This document shows, one piece after another, positions 20,639 through 30,440 of a DNA stretch of 64,000 nucleotides. A program made the position numbers and the translations under genes. Origin of the DNA: Trissonchulus latispiculum (taxonomy: Eukaryota; Nematoda; Enoplea; Enoplida; Ironidae). The stretch covers positions 1 through 64,000 of the forward strand of contig JASAND010023182.1 of assembly GCA_030248195.1 (NCBI GenBank), written 5' to 3'. The stretch's first letter is position 1, and each line of letters opens with the position of its first letter. The notes beneath the pieces were generated by a model. That model saw only the letters and a list, made by a program, of their open reading frames with translations, did no database searches and was not told where the DNA came from.

Positions 20639-21438
20639 GTAACCTATTCTCCCTTCGCCCTCATGTGTGCCAATTCCCGACACCAGAGTCGGCACAATCC
20701 CCTACCTACAGTCATGCCTCCACCGCTTCTTACCGGTCAATTGATTCCCAAGCGTATAACGAGGCTCATGCCTCTCCCCAAATGTCCCAGCAACCTGGCC
20801 CAGCCGGGTTTGCTTCCCCATTGCTGGCAGCAGCACCCGACATTCCCCATGCATCCCGGAAAAAGTACCCCCCGGTTAAGTTGCGGAAAGCTCACTCCAT
20901 AGACATGTTGTTTGCCGAGGAGTATTCTGACGAAGGACCCCAGAACTCCTCTACCCCAGACCCTGAGCAGGCGGACATGGATTCGTCTGTCGTCGACGCG
21001 TCGCGCGCAGCCGCAGGCGCCGATGAACCTCCTCCCAACCAGCCCCCAGCGGACCGGTCCGAACCTATGGACCAGGACCAGTCTGCCCAAGATAATCCAA
21101 CCTCCCACCAGGATGAACCATCCCATGTCGAGGAGCCTTCTGCTGGAGAGCCCGACGAAGAGGTCTTAATGGATCAGTCGGCTCCAGTCACAGCCCCCCC
21201 CAACCTAGCCAGGCCTCGCACCCCGAGGTGCTGGCACCTCCAATCACCACTGCTTCCCCAAGTCCAGCGTACCCCGCCCGAACCGGACGCGAAATGGGAG
21301 CAATCCCCCGACGTCGTCCTACCCAGCAACAACCCGTCCCAGCCGCACAGGCACCAAACCCACGGCCTGAACCTACCCCATCCCACCCGGAGGGAGCTTC
21401 GAGACAGCCTCGAGACTCCCCCGCTCAGCATGGGGTAG
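20599..21438 (+). CDS. Unrecognised Pro/Ser/Asp-rich ORF
   Basis: 279 residues, disordered in appearance. It includes a basic patch (SRKKYPPVKLRKAHSID) followed by an acidic stretch rich in Asp, Glu and Gln. From about 21230 the coding-like frame is that of the 588-residue ORF. No family recognised. Confidence 0.4.
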   Translation: MQTPPVSTASSGLSNLFSLRPHVCQFPTPESAQSPTYSHASTASYRSIDSQAYNEAHASPQMSQQPGPAGFASPLLAAAPDIPHASRKKYPPVKLRKAHSIDMLFAEEYSDEGPQNSSTPDPEQADMDSSVVDASRAAAGADEPPPNQPPADRSEPMDQDQSAQDNPTSHQDEPSHVEEPSAGEPDEEVLMDQSAPVTAPPNLARPRTPRCWHLQSPLLPQVQRTPPEPDAKWEQSPDVVLPSNNPSQPHRHQTHGLNLPHPTRRELRDSLETPPLSMG

Positions 21439-22994
21439 CCCCAGCTGAGGACCCCGAAATCGAATACCTTGACCCCACCGCCGGTCCCGTTTTCACAGTG
21501 GGCCCATGCCCTCCCAATAGCCATCATGCTCAGCGTGTGTTCTATCGGGATGCCACCTTTTATGCCCAACAATTTGCCTATGCGGCATTGAATAGTTCAG
21601 CGTCCACGGGTACCCAGTTTTATGACGCGGCTCATAACCTGGGTCAAGCCCTTTCCCGTCTCCCTCCCGGCGCGAGCCAACTCCCCCAGCAATACCGGGA
21701 CGCTGACCCCATCCCTACCGGCCCCCGATGCCGGATAATCGCCACAATGGGTGATTTTTTCTTCTACTTACCGGAAATGATCCATATGATGGCCAATAGC
21801 TATGCAGTGGCCCTCGACGTGGAAGGAGGCAATGACTGGCAATTTGGCCTACCCCAGGAATATACCGTCAATATCCTCCAATTGATGGGACCAGTCCACG
21901 TCCCCCACCTCCAAGACCAGACAATGTATGTCATGCTGGTCAGCTTTATCCTCACCCAACTGGAGGATTATTTCCCGTTCCTTTCCCTACTCGTCAACCT
22001 ATTGTCCTTTCACCCTATGACCCGCCTGATTACCCATGGAGCCCCAGGTGATGCCCGGCGCCTATCAGGGTGCCTGGGCATACCCCACCTGGATACGAAT
22101 ATGGTGGAGCTGCAAGAGTTCCTCGAGTGGGTAGCCCGCTTGAGACGAGTGGCAACTCCCCAAAATCCCCAGGTGCTCCGCGAAATGCCAACCTGGCCCA
22201 GCCAGACTACCGACCGAGCAGGCTATTTGCGCGGACCACCGTCCCATTTATCCCGCCTAACGTCGGAGTACCATTTCCCTAACCCTAAGGAACATACCTG
22301 TTGCACCCAGGGCATGGATCCTCTCCCCCACATTCAAGACATCGTGTATGCTGCACACGATGTCTATACCCATGCTATACTGGCTCACCGGGCAGCCCGG
22401 CAAGTCAATATCCGTGACCTTCAGACCGCCCTTCAATTGTCCACAATTGAAGCTGCGTATGGCCCCCGCGGAACCCAAGACGTCCAGCAGCATCGGCGTC
22501 TTGGCACCGGTCCCCTTACCCGTGCCCTGGAATTTACAGCCCTCGATACCCACCCCTCCCGACGTCAACGACAAGAACAGGAAGCCGTCTATGAGGAGGT
22601 CATGTTCGTCGGCCCCATCGAACAACCGGCCCCTGGTCCATCTCCGATTTGGTCTTTTAATTTTGACCTCGACCCCCCTGTCCAACAGTCCCATGTCCTT
22701 CGCGGATCAGTGTTTATTCCCCTGGTCACATTCATCTGTGAATGGTCTCAGTGGCACTACCCCCAACTTCCCTGGGTCGATATTGACTGGCGACGGGTGA
22801 CGGATGCCCGTCATGGCCGACCCCACCTCGGAGACCCGAATAACCGTCACCGGCGACAGCAAACCCCTCCCCCTGCCCAAGTCCGAAATCGCCAACGCTC
22901 CCTGGAGCGTAGTGACACTTCTGGCAGTACTCAATCTGGTGCGAGCGTTGCCTCTGGTTCCAGTCGTGCTCAGGCCGCCCCCGCCCCAACCTAG
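21228..22994 (+). CDS. Unrecognised 588-residue protein, largest ORF of the giant element
   Basis: Pro-rich first 85 residues, then about 400 residues of ordered-looking sequence (for example RVFYRDATFYAQQF, PQEYTVNILQLMG, VNLLSFHPMT), and a Ser/Arg-rich tail. I find no RT, integrase, helicase or transposase motif. The frame continues past TAG 22992-22994 and TAA 23004-23006 with coding-like sequence, so the stop may be a mutation. A structural or capsid-like role is only a guess from its position and the absence of catalytic motifs. Confidence 0.6.
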   Translation: MLAPPITTASPSPAYPARTGREMGAIPRRRPTQQQPVPAAQAPNPRPEPTPSHPEGASRQPRDSPAQHGVAPAEDPEIEYLDPTAGPVFTVGPCPPNSHHAQRVFYRDATFYAQQFAYAALNSSASTGTQFYDAAHNLGQALSRLPPGASQLPQQYRDADPIPTGPRCRIIATMGDFFFYLPEMIHMMANSYAVALDVEGGNDWQFGLPQEYTVNILQLMGPVHVPHLQDQTMYVMLVSFILTQLEDYFPFLSLLVNLLSFHPMTRLITHGAPGDARRLSGCLGIPHLDTNMVELQEFLEWVARLRRVATPQNPQVLREMPTWPSQTTDRAGYLRGPPSHLSRLTSEYHFPNPKEHTCCTQGMDPLPHIQDIVYAAHDVYTHAILAHRAARQVNIRDLQTALQLSTIEAAYGPRGTQDVQQHRRLGTGPLTRALEFTALDTHPSRRQRQEQEAVYEEVMFVGPIEQPAPGPSPIWSFNFDLDPPVQQSHVLRGSVFIPLVTFICEWSQWHYPQLPWVDIDWRRVTDARHGRPHLGDPNNRHRRQQTPPPAQVRNRQRSLERSDTSGSTQSGASVASGSSRAQAAPAPT

Positions 22995-23066
22995 ACCACG
23001 ACCTAAGTCCCCGCCTCCCCCTCAACTCAGAGAAGAACGTCCGCTCACGCTCAATCCCTAATTGAA

Positions 23067-23549
23067 GTGCCACAGAGACGTAGTGCTCCCAGACATCCTA
23101 GAGCTAGCGGTGGTCCTGCTCCCACACCGCTTATCCCTCCCAGTGGTGAATGGTTGTCCCCACCCCCTCAGTTATCCGGATCAGCATCTGGCCGATCTGG
23201 AACCCGCCAGACAACCGAGGCCGCTTCAGGACGTCGTTCGACGGCCTCGTCCACTTCCATCGAGATTATAGCAGAAGTACAGCGGCCAACCCAAGCCGCT
23301 ACCCTTGAGGCTCAGCTGGCGGCGGCCCAGCGAGGGGTAGCCCTCCTGCGCCAACTGAGCACCGCTCCCGATCTACTACCCGGAAATCCACCTAACAAGC
23401 TCGTCAGGCTTCGCGATCCCGCCCTCGTCCTACCGAGACTCCCCGTGACCTGCCGACGTTCCCTTGGGCCACGGCCGCTCCCACATCCTCGTCCCGTTCA
23501 TCACAGAGAGCGTCTAGTACTAGACGCCAAACAACAGGAATCCCAATAG
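23067..23549 (+). CDS. Continuation ORF, Ser/Arg-rich with helical patch
   Basis: 160 residues in the same frame as the 588-residue ORF. It contains a probable helix (AATLEAQLAAAQRGVALLRQ). After about 23400 another frame reads more protein-like until about 23590, so a pair of compensating indels is likely. No domain recognised. Confidence 0.4.
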   Translation: MPQRRSAPRHPRASGGPAPTPLIPPSGEWLSPPPQLSGSASGRSGTRQTTEAASGRRSTASSTSIEIIAEVQRPTQAATLEAQLAAAQRGVALLRQLSTAPDLLPGNPPNKLVRLRDPALVLPRLPVTCRRSLGPRPLPHPRPVHHRERLVLDAKQQESQ

Positions 23550-23684
23550 CTTTTCCCAGCACAAGCGACCCCTGGGGTAACCCCGGGGCGAGCTAGCCGT
23601 GCTGCCTCCAACCTCAACAGATCGTCCGGTGCCGCCTCGGTTGGGTCCGAAGACCTGGCCTCTGACCTGGAGCGAGCTCTGGCT

Positions 23685-24632
23685 ATGGCCACCACCCCCC
23701 AGGTTGAGATGGAATATTATTATGGCCCTCTCGACACGGACATCCCCCTCCAACCGCCGGCACCGGGATGTCCTCAGTTTGTCCATTACCCCCACCTGGC
23801 GGCCCAAGAGGTTACCATACCCCCGAACCCGCCCACTGCCACTACTGCACACCCCCTCTCAGCGGAACAGGCCCAGCCTACCGTTGCGATTGGGCGCTTT
23901 CTTACGGCCCCGACCGCAGCCCCGACCGCCCAAGCCCCTAGTCCTTTGATAGCCAACGTCCAGCCCATTAACGCCCGCGCTGTGATGCCAGGCGCGGACG
24001 AGCTGGACTTGCTGGCTATCGACCCTGAAATTTATGACGAAATTCCAGAAAATACCCTCCCTATGTTTGAGCATTTTATCCGTTATCTCCTGGATGATAG
24101 GACCGACGGATATACCGGTCCTTCACGCTACCTCTTTGCCCCGTCCCATATCTACCATACAGCCCCCCGCCCGGCAACTGTCGCCGCGCGACTGGCTTGT
24201 CCCGGTAATCGACCTCAATACTTTGTTGACGAGCGTATTGGCGTCCTTAGCCGGGGTATGGTAGATTCCCTCCAGCAAACTGGTAGTGACCAGCTACGCC
24301 TCTACTTAGTCGCTCCCGCCCTTGATCGACGGTCCCCCAATTTTGATTCGTCAGCCTTTGTTCATGCCGCACGTGCCGGGCAGTCCGTGCACTGGCAAGT
24401 TCAAAGAGCCGTCCAACCCTCCGAGTCCCTTTCCTGGCCCGAGGCGACTATGATGTGGCAGGCTGATGATGGCCGCGTGCGGGCTAGTCCGCTGTATATC
24501 GTGGCGACCCTTAACACCCTCCATTCCGGTGATGAGTATTTTAGTACTATCACTATCCCAGCCGAATGTGAGGTTCTGTGTGTGTACCTCAATAATAAAC
24601 TGTGTCGGACTTCACTAGATGATTGCAAGTAG
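23685..24632 (+). CDS. Unrecognised 315-residue protein
   Basis: Pro-rich first 95 residues, then an ordered region (for example MFEHFIRYLLDD, IGVLSRGMVDSLQQ, RASPLYIVATLNTLHSGDEY). It is open in frame upstream to about 23550, so it may be the C-terminal part of the same polyprotein as the 588-residue ORF. Coding ends where GC-rich sequence gives way abruptly to an AT-rich segment, so the natural C-terminus may be lost. Confidence 0.5.
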   Translation: MATTPQVEMEYYYGPLDTDIPLQPPAPGCPQFVHYPHLAAQEVTIPPNPPTATTAHPLSAEQAQPTVAIGRFLTAPTAAPTAQAPSPLIANVQPINARAVMPGADELDLLAIDPEIYDEIPENTLPMFEHFIRYLLDDRTDGYTGPSRYLFAPSHIYHTAPRPATVAARLACPGNRPQYFVDERIGVLSRGMVDSLQQTGSDQLRLYLVAPALDRRSPNFDSSAFVHAARAGQSVHWQVQRAVQPSESLSWPEATMMWQADDGRVRASPLYIVATLNTLHSGDEYFSTITIPAECEVLCVYLNNKLCRTSLDDCK

Positions 24633-25195
24633 GTGCTCAGTGTGTGATATCCAGTCCTAGCCGATTAAGAGAAGATGCGAGAGTACAGCAGATTAGCGAG
24701 TAGATCAAGATGGAATCTCCCGTGAGCCCTAAGCGACCGTCCCTAAGCTAATAAACCGAATACCGCTAGATTTTATTATACCAGACACAAAATACTCACA
24801 CTTACTTTGAAATAGACATACGAGATTAGTACAAATACAAGAAAGAGCCCGGTAAGCAGATGCAAAGCACACTAGGGAGGGCGTTACCCAACTCCCAAAT
24901 ACCTAAACCTCACCCAACAATTCCTACCCACTAATAGATCGCCCAACCCCGACACCGTTGACACTCCAACTGAACTTAAGCCTACACTTTGTCGCTTATA
25001 TATACTTTGTGCTACTGGTGTAGCTAGCCCAAAAAGAAATCACTTTCATCATTCATGATAAGACAATTATCAAAATAGCTCAAGGTTGTATAATTTCATC
25101 AAATAGAATATACTTTACGTCACACATATGAAGATAACACAGCGTGTAATTTTCAGTGCTGCGCTGCTGCGCAGCTAGCTACTAGTGCCCTAAGG
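24633..25195 (+). other. AT-rich interruption of the coding block
   Basis: About 560 bp of very different composition, with no ORF, lies between two coding-like stretches. The ends show cactag and ctagtg words in inverted orientation (near 24615 and 25181), but I could not find a matching target duplication. It may be an inserted element, an intron or a linker. Confidence 0.4.
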
Positions 25196-25630
25196 GGTAA
25201 TATCCCACACGAACTTTCAGGAGATGAGATCACGGCCCGGGAACAACGGCGCCGTGATTTCCAAACCCGTAATGTCGCCCCCGGACCGGAACTCGATCAG
25301 GCAGGACTGATCGCCCAACCTCCTCGTTACCGCGATATTCCCTATAATACAGTTGCCGGCCGTTTCGCCTTTGAACAGGACAATGCAGTAGCGGCAGCGG
25401 TTCGGGGCCCGTCCCAACCGCTCGCCCCGCTCCAACTGCTCGCCCGTCCCAACCGCTCGTCCCTCTCCAACCGCAGCCTGAGCACCCGGTTGCCGCCCCT
25501 GCCCCTAGACACTTTGGCACATTGCCGGTGCGACCGGTTACAGTTGGCCGTCCTAGCCAACCACCCTCGCAGCCTGACCGAGCTCCCGCGTCAGAACCCC
25601 AACCGATGGATACCTCTAGCCCCCAGTTGA
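25196..25630 (+). CDS. Unrecognised open stretch without clear start codon
   Basis: The frame is open from upstream of 25196 to TGA 25628-25630. It is protein-like at first (HELSGDEITAREQ, RYRDIPYNTVAGRF), then becomes low complexity. It probably continues the polyprotein after the AT-rich interruption. Later coding-like sequence moves to other frames at about 25520 and 25750. Confidence 0.4.
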   Translation, partial: GNIPHELSGDEITAREQRRRDFQTRNVAPGPELDQAGLIAQPPRYRDIPYNTVAGRFAFEQDNAVAAAVRGPSQPLAPLQLLARPNRSSLSNRSLSTRLPPLPLDTLAHCRCDRLQLAVLANHPRSLTELPRQNPNRWIPLAPS

Positions 25631-25836
25631 TTGCATCATCAGCTGGACCCGGTTCACAGCCCCCACCATCGAAGCGGCTGCAAACACAGCAGCCGTCTCA
25701 ACCATCTATGGGGCCGCAGCGTGCGACCCCCCATCCCTGCTCAGTTTGACGGTAGCCAAACCAGCCCCGGCCCCAACCCAGCGACCGACGTCTGCGTCCG
25801 TCGCCCGTTCGGATACAACGAAGAAGCGGCGGCGCA

Positions 25837-27078
25837 GTGGTTCCCGGCATCGTGCCGTGGCCCAGGCCACGGCCGACGCCTTCCCCCGATGCCGACGCTT
25901 TTGCCCCGACAGTCCCTACGGCCGACATGATAGCTCACCTAGCCCCTGTCTCTCCGCCTTGCGTCTATTACCGGGATTTTGGCAACCAATGGGATGTCGC
26001 CCGGTTGCCTACCCCTGCCACCGGCTATCATGAGACGGTCCACCCCGTCCTTAACTCCCTCCGCCAGGTGGCTCGCGCCTGGTTCGCGGAAATCGCCGTT
26101 ACCTGTACAGAGTTGCCAGCCGACTTTGCACAGCAAATCCATCAACGAATGAGAGACATGTTCCCGGTCATTACGTCCTATTTCACCGTGCAGGCCCATG
26201 CCAGCCCGGTGGATCCCCGGTTGTTCCGTGCGACCTGGACTTTTGCTCCCCTCCCAGTCCTTGGTTCCTATGGCCCTTACCCCAAGGTGACCGTCTCTCA
26301 TGACTCCACCTCCCGTACCCACGCCCACGCCCAATGTCTCAAGGAATGCCTCCCTGAGATTACTCCTTATACCCATCTGTTTAGCCGAGCGGGCAGCCGG
26401 TTTCTTCGTTCTGTGTGGATCGAAGCGTATAAACAGATGGCTGGCCAAGCGGCCATGGCCGATGCCCATCTCCATTGGTACCAACCCGGTGTTGAGGTGG
26501 TCCTCGACGTCCCTAGTTCCCATTTTGCCCACCCCTACTTCCGTTATAAGGCTCGCCTGTCCTTTGTCCACCGCCCCGAACGAGGTATCCATATCCCGAA
26601 TTCCCCGGATCTCTATCCCACCGGCGAGCACGGCTATCAGACTCGCAAGTCGGACTATGTGAAGCGGGATGATGCCGTGCAGTATATCCGTAACCACCCC
26701 CAGACCCCAGGGGCCGTGGTTAAAACCCAAGTGTCCCACATGCTGAACTCGTCCCCAGAGTCCCTGAAGGCCAATTGGGCAGGTGGCCTCAACATCCGAG
26801 CTATGATCCGCATAGCTTTCGAACTCCTCTACGAGAATCCATCCGTTCAGGAGTACCTCGTCACCTACCCCACCCACCTCTTTGCCGAGTCCTCGGATGA
26901 CCCTCTCTGGGGTACTGGAGTCCTAGCCCCCCTCATCGACGGCCAACCGCCGCATCCATTAGCGAAATGGACCCAGAGGTTTACCCGGACCTCTATGATC
27001 CTGCCGTATGGACCGGTCATAATGTCGCCGGACGGATCTGGCTGGAACCCCTCCTCTGGTTCCTCCAAGGCGGTCTAG
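25837..27078 (+). CDS. Unrecognised 413-residue protein
   Basis: After a Pro-rich start it has about 340 ordered residues (for example CVYYRDFGNQWDVARL, SLRQVARAWFAEIAV, PYFRYKARLSFVHRP). No catalytic motif is seen. The last 35 residues look out of frame, and coding continues in the 26967-27431 frame. A CVYYRDF word recalls RVFYRD in the 588-residue ORF, hinting at related domains. Confidence 0.5.
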   Translation: MVPGIVPWPRPRPTPSPDADAFAPTVPTADMIAHLAPVSPPCVYYRDFGNQWDVARLPTPATGYHETVHPVLNSLRQVARAWFAEIAVTCTELPADFAQQIHQRMRDMFPVITSYFTVQAHASPVDPRLFRATWTFAPLPVLGSYGPYPKVTVSHDSTSRTHAHAQCLKECLPEITPYTHLFSRAGSRFLRSVWIEAYKQMAGQAAMADAHLHWYQPGVEVVLDVPSSHFAHPYFRYKARLSFVHRPERGIHIPNSPDLYPTGEHGYQTRKSDYVKRDDAVQYIRNHPQTPGAVVKTQVSHMLNSSPESLKANWAGGLNIRAMIRIAFELLYENPSVQEYLVTYPTHLFAESSDDPLWGTGVLAPLIDGQPPHPLAKWTQRFTRTSMILPYGPVIMSPDGSGWNPSSGSSKAV

Positions 27079-27431
27079 ATGATTTCTTCCTAGACCCCAA
27101 AACCCGTGAACCCCTGACCCAAGCCCAATTTTCCGCCTTCCAGGACATCCTCCTTCAGCGAATCCGAGCCATAGCGGAGCGCCGCCGCCGTGGCCAATCC
27201 CATCCACCTTTCTTCGATGATCGCAACCCCACGGCCGGTATCCGTGCGGCCCCCCTCGTTATGAGCATCAACCGGCATAGCATTTTTATGGCCGGTACCC
27301 ACCCGAACCCCCGGTCCAACGATGTATACTGCCCGGCGGCAGGTATAACCCACTACAATCCTGCCTTCCCCCAATTGGCGAACGAACCCCTCCCGATCGA
27401 TCATCGCTCCCCGGTCCTCCGCGGCTGGTAG
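26967..27431 (+). CDS. C-terminal segment of the second block
   Basis: 154 residues beginning MDPEVYPDLYDPAVW and ending VLRGW before TAG. It overlaps the previous ORF by 112 bases in another frame and most likely continues it after a one-base shift near 26965. It contains an Arg-rich helix (QRIRAIAERRRRG). No family recognised. Confidence 0.45.
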   Translation: MDPEVYPDLYDPAVWTGHNVAGRIWLEPLLWFLQGGLDDFFLDPKTREPLTQAQFSAFQDILLQRIRAIAERRRRGQSHPPFFDDRNPTAGIRAAPLVMSINRHSIFMAGTHPNPRSNDVYCPAAGITHYNPAFPQLANEPLPIDHRSPVLRGW

Positions 27432-29110
27432 GCCGATCCCTCCCCCGCTCATCGTCCTCCCGCCAATTTGTCCCTCCCGTCCTTCCGTCCCTCCTGCCCT
27501 TCCGTCCTTCCTGCCCTTTCGTCCCATTCCTTCTATTAACATTTTACCCTCCATTCTGGCGAATTCTTAACCAACACCGTTGGACATTTGTGGCTATTCA
27601 TGATCCGTGTCTCCCCTGGTCCTGCCCATCGACAGCTTTTCCTATAGATGTGGTATTGTCCCCTACGGTCCCCACATGGCGCACCCTAAAAAGTCCTTCC
27701 GCCCCTGGATCCTGGTCCCAATTTTCTGGATTTTATCACTATATTTCTATTATATTATTACTGGATTTATGGCGCCAATTCCTATCTTGCCAGTGCTATA
27801 TGGACACTGTTCTGGTCCCTGTCCCCTACAGCTGAACTATGATGGGTAGTCCCTGACCCTCCTCCTCCCGCCCTTCCAGCTCTGAATCATACCTTCCAAG
27901 AAGAACAAATTTGGTGGATATATGGAACTTTCTAAAATTTGTTATTTGTTATTTCATAGTCTATTTTTCATCTCGTCATGTATAGCATAATATGTTCTGT
28001 ACGGTGCTTAACATTTTAAAAATTTATTCCATTTCACATTCCAAAAGAATTTTCTTTTAACATTTTAAATTCATTGGATTTTCTTCTAAAACTAACATTC
28101 TTTGAATCTATTTTAAACTAATATTCTCTTTTCTTGAATTTTTAAAAAACTCTACATTTAACTAACCAAAACTTATATCTACTGCCATGTTTGTTTGCTC
28201 AGTATTATTTTGTGGCCTTATATAATTACGTGTATTTTTTGTGATTTTTGCATTTGTTTCTTCCTGTTTTTGCTGCTTTAACCAAACCAAAAACCTCTAT
28301 TAAGCTCAACCAAATTCCTTTTCCTTACCCTTTTGCCCTTTTACCTTTTACTTAAACGAAAGCGCCTCTTTTTGAGAGATTATGTTGACAAAAATCCCAC
28401 CCTCCCTTTCTTGCCACTTTCTTTTGATTCTTTGTGGGGTAGTTCATATATTTTGCCAGTTTTGTTCTCCTCTCCCAGTCCGAACAAAGTAGGGCCGCTA
28501 GGGTCTTTTTCCCCTGACTGTCGCGAAGTAGGTCAATTTGCGCAGAGGGGCAAATTTACGTCTCGGATGTAGAATCCTTTCTGGTTTTGAATCCCTTCCC
28601 CTTTCCTTTTCTCCTCTTTGCGGTAAAACATACCGTCGGGTATTGGCTTGGTTGTCTGTTTTTCTGTGTGAATGCGTGTGTGAATGTACCGTAGGCTCTA
28701 ACGGGCGTGATGGTGTATCAATGTGGCCTGTATGTATGTGCGCCAATACCCATTTTCTAGTCCCTTTGCGAAATTGTCCCACCTTTTCCCATCAAAAATA
28801 TGTCCGAGACCGCCTTTGAGCCTGTTCGACCGCGTAGCCTAGGTGACTTCCCCCCCTTTCACCCTTAGGGCGCCCGTATAAGTTGCTGGGGTAGCCCCAC
28901 CGTACCTGAGATAGCCCTACGAAGCTGGCACGATATATGACCGGAACCTTGGTGGGTTGTGGCACTCCCTTCTCCCTTCCCTATTTTAATCTCTCAAAAA
29001 GAATAATGCTTTAATAAATTCGAAGCTATTCCCCATCCCACCCCCCTTACTTTGAGCTTATTTTTACGATTCTGATTCTATTTACATATATTCATATTTG
29101 TTTTGTTACT

Positions 29111-29167
<57 letters not shown>

Positions 29168-29274
29168 TATATATATAATTGACAACTGTGCATCCCCACC
29201 CCTTAAAAACGCCTTTTTCCTTTTTCCTTTTCCTCTGGCACTCGTCGGGGCTCGTGCTTTAAGCCCTGGGGAGA
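27432..29274 (+). other. 3' untranslated part of the giant element
   Basis: No coding signal; AT-rich towards its right side. It holds an alternating (TA)n tract at 29114-29177 and ends with the purine tract ctggggaga just before the 3' LTR. Confidence 0.6.
29114..29177. repeat. (TA)n microsatellite
   Basis: About 64 bp of alternating TA with one G interruption, in the untranslated 3' part of the giant LTR element. Confidence 0.9.
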
Positions 29275-30440
29275 TGTAATGTGGGTAATAGCGTCCCCGC
29301 TATCACCCCCTTCCAAGTCCTTTCCTAATTCCCACTTTCATTGTTTTTCCTAAAACGTCCCAAAAATCCCCCAAAACCCCCCAAATTCCCCGTAAATATT
29401 GTATTACGATAATTGTTGGGAAGCCCGATGATTATGTATTATTTTGTATGTAATTCCCCTCTAAATATTGTGCAGTGCTAACTTTATGCTCATCTTTTGA
29501 AAATTATCTAAAATTACTTATTTCGGAGCGTAAACTTAACATTGCACGTATTTACAATTCCTGTTGGCTTAGCGAAGATAGACCCTCCCGTTCCCAACGC
29601 ATAACAAAATTCTCCTTGAATGATTTCGTCATCTTTTCATCAGTTGGGAGTTTTGTCAACCTTTAGAGCGGTCGGTCCTTAGAACTGGGGGCCCCACCTT
29701 TTGGCGATCTACACCTAAATCGTAAGCGTATTCTGTTTTTGTTTTTCTCTTAAAAACCCTTTTTCAAATTTACTTTTCTAACTTCCTTTCCTACTCCTAA
29801 CCCCTCTTCTACCCCTTGTTGTCTAAGATTTAACTCCCCCCTTCCCTTTTCCCCTCTCAATTTCGCGGGGTTGTCCCCGTTCCCCCCGGGTCTTTTCGGC
29901 TAGCGAACATCCCCTCCCCCCATTGTGCTGTATTTTTCTTTGCCCCCCGTTGTTGCTGGTCCCCCTCCCCTACTGTTTATTGCCCTTGTTGTGTCCTGTT
30001 TTGTGACGGTGTTGCGGGTAACCCGCTATCCCCCACTGTCCCCTCCGGGTATCCCGGAAGGTCCGCCTGTACTGTCATTGCCCTGTCTGCGCCCAATAAA
30101 CCTCCAGTTGTCTTCTGTAGTTAACTTATTGTAAATTATCTAATGCTTAACGGTTTTAATTTTATTCTAGTAGCTAGGTAGAGCTCTGGGAACAGCCCGG
30201 AGCTGGTCCAAAACTGAGCCCAAATTTCCTGTGTGTGCGTGCCCTAGTCTTTGTCTGGCGCCCCGTTGGCGTCCCCCAAAAATCGTCTACTTCCCCTGGC
30301 GAGGCAAGTCGGTGGAAAGAGCCGCCTGGACTAAAGATCTCCACCCGCAGTCGCTGGTCAGCGTCCTTGCGCACAGTTCCTTTGTAAAATTTGGGGCGTG
30401 AGCTCAGTGGTTAAATTCCCTAGCTCCCCCATATTTTACA
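29275..30440 (+). repeat. 3' LTR of the giant element
   Basis: It matches 12954-14118 with roughly 15-20 scattered differences, most in the first 800 bp. It begins TGTAATGTGGG and ends ATTTTACA, and is followed by the accg target duplication. Confidence 0.92.

Larger units (their letters stand above)
12954..30440 (+). mobile_element. Giant (17.5 kb) LTR element without recognisable reverse transcriptase
   Basis: Two direct LTRs of about 1165 bp, beginning TGTAATGTGGG and ending ATTTTACA, flank a 15.2-kb interior. A 4-bp target duplication accg lies at 12950-12953 and 30441-30444, and a purine tract ctggggaga precedes the right LTR. The LTRs differ at roughly 15-20 positions by eye, so insertion was fairly recent. 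The first third of the interior has a gag-like zinc knuckle and a retropepsin-like domain. No RT, RNase H or integrase motifs appear anywhere. A second block (20078-27431) holds unfamiliar proline-rich proteins, with many frame changes. It is either a non-autonomous element carrying foreign or novel genes, or one whose pol is supplied by a partner. Its base composition (GC-rich, C-runs) is unlike the flanking DNA. Confidence 0.9.

Noticed and set aside
20078..27431. Second ORF block as Maverick/Polinton, adintovirus or envelope genes
   Set aside because: No polymerase B, packaging ATPase, cysteine protease, signal peptide or membrane-spanning envelope pattern is visible.
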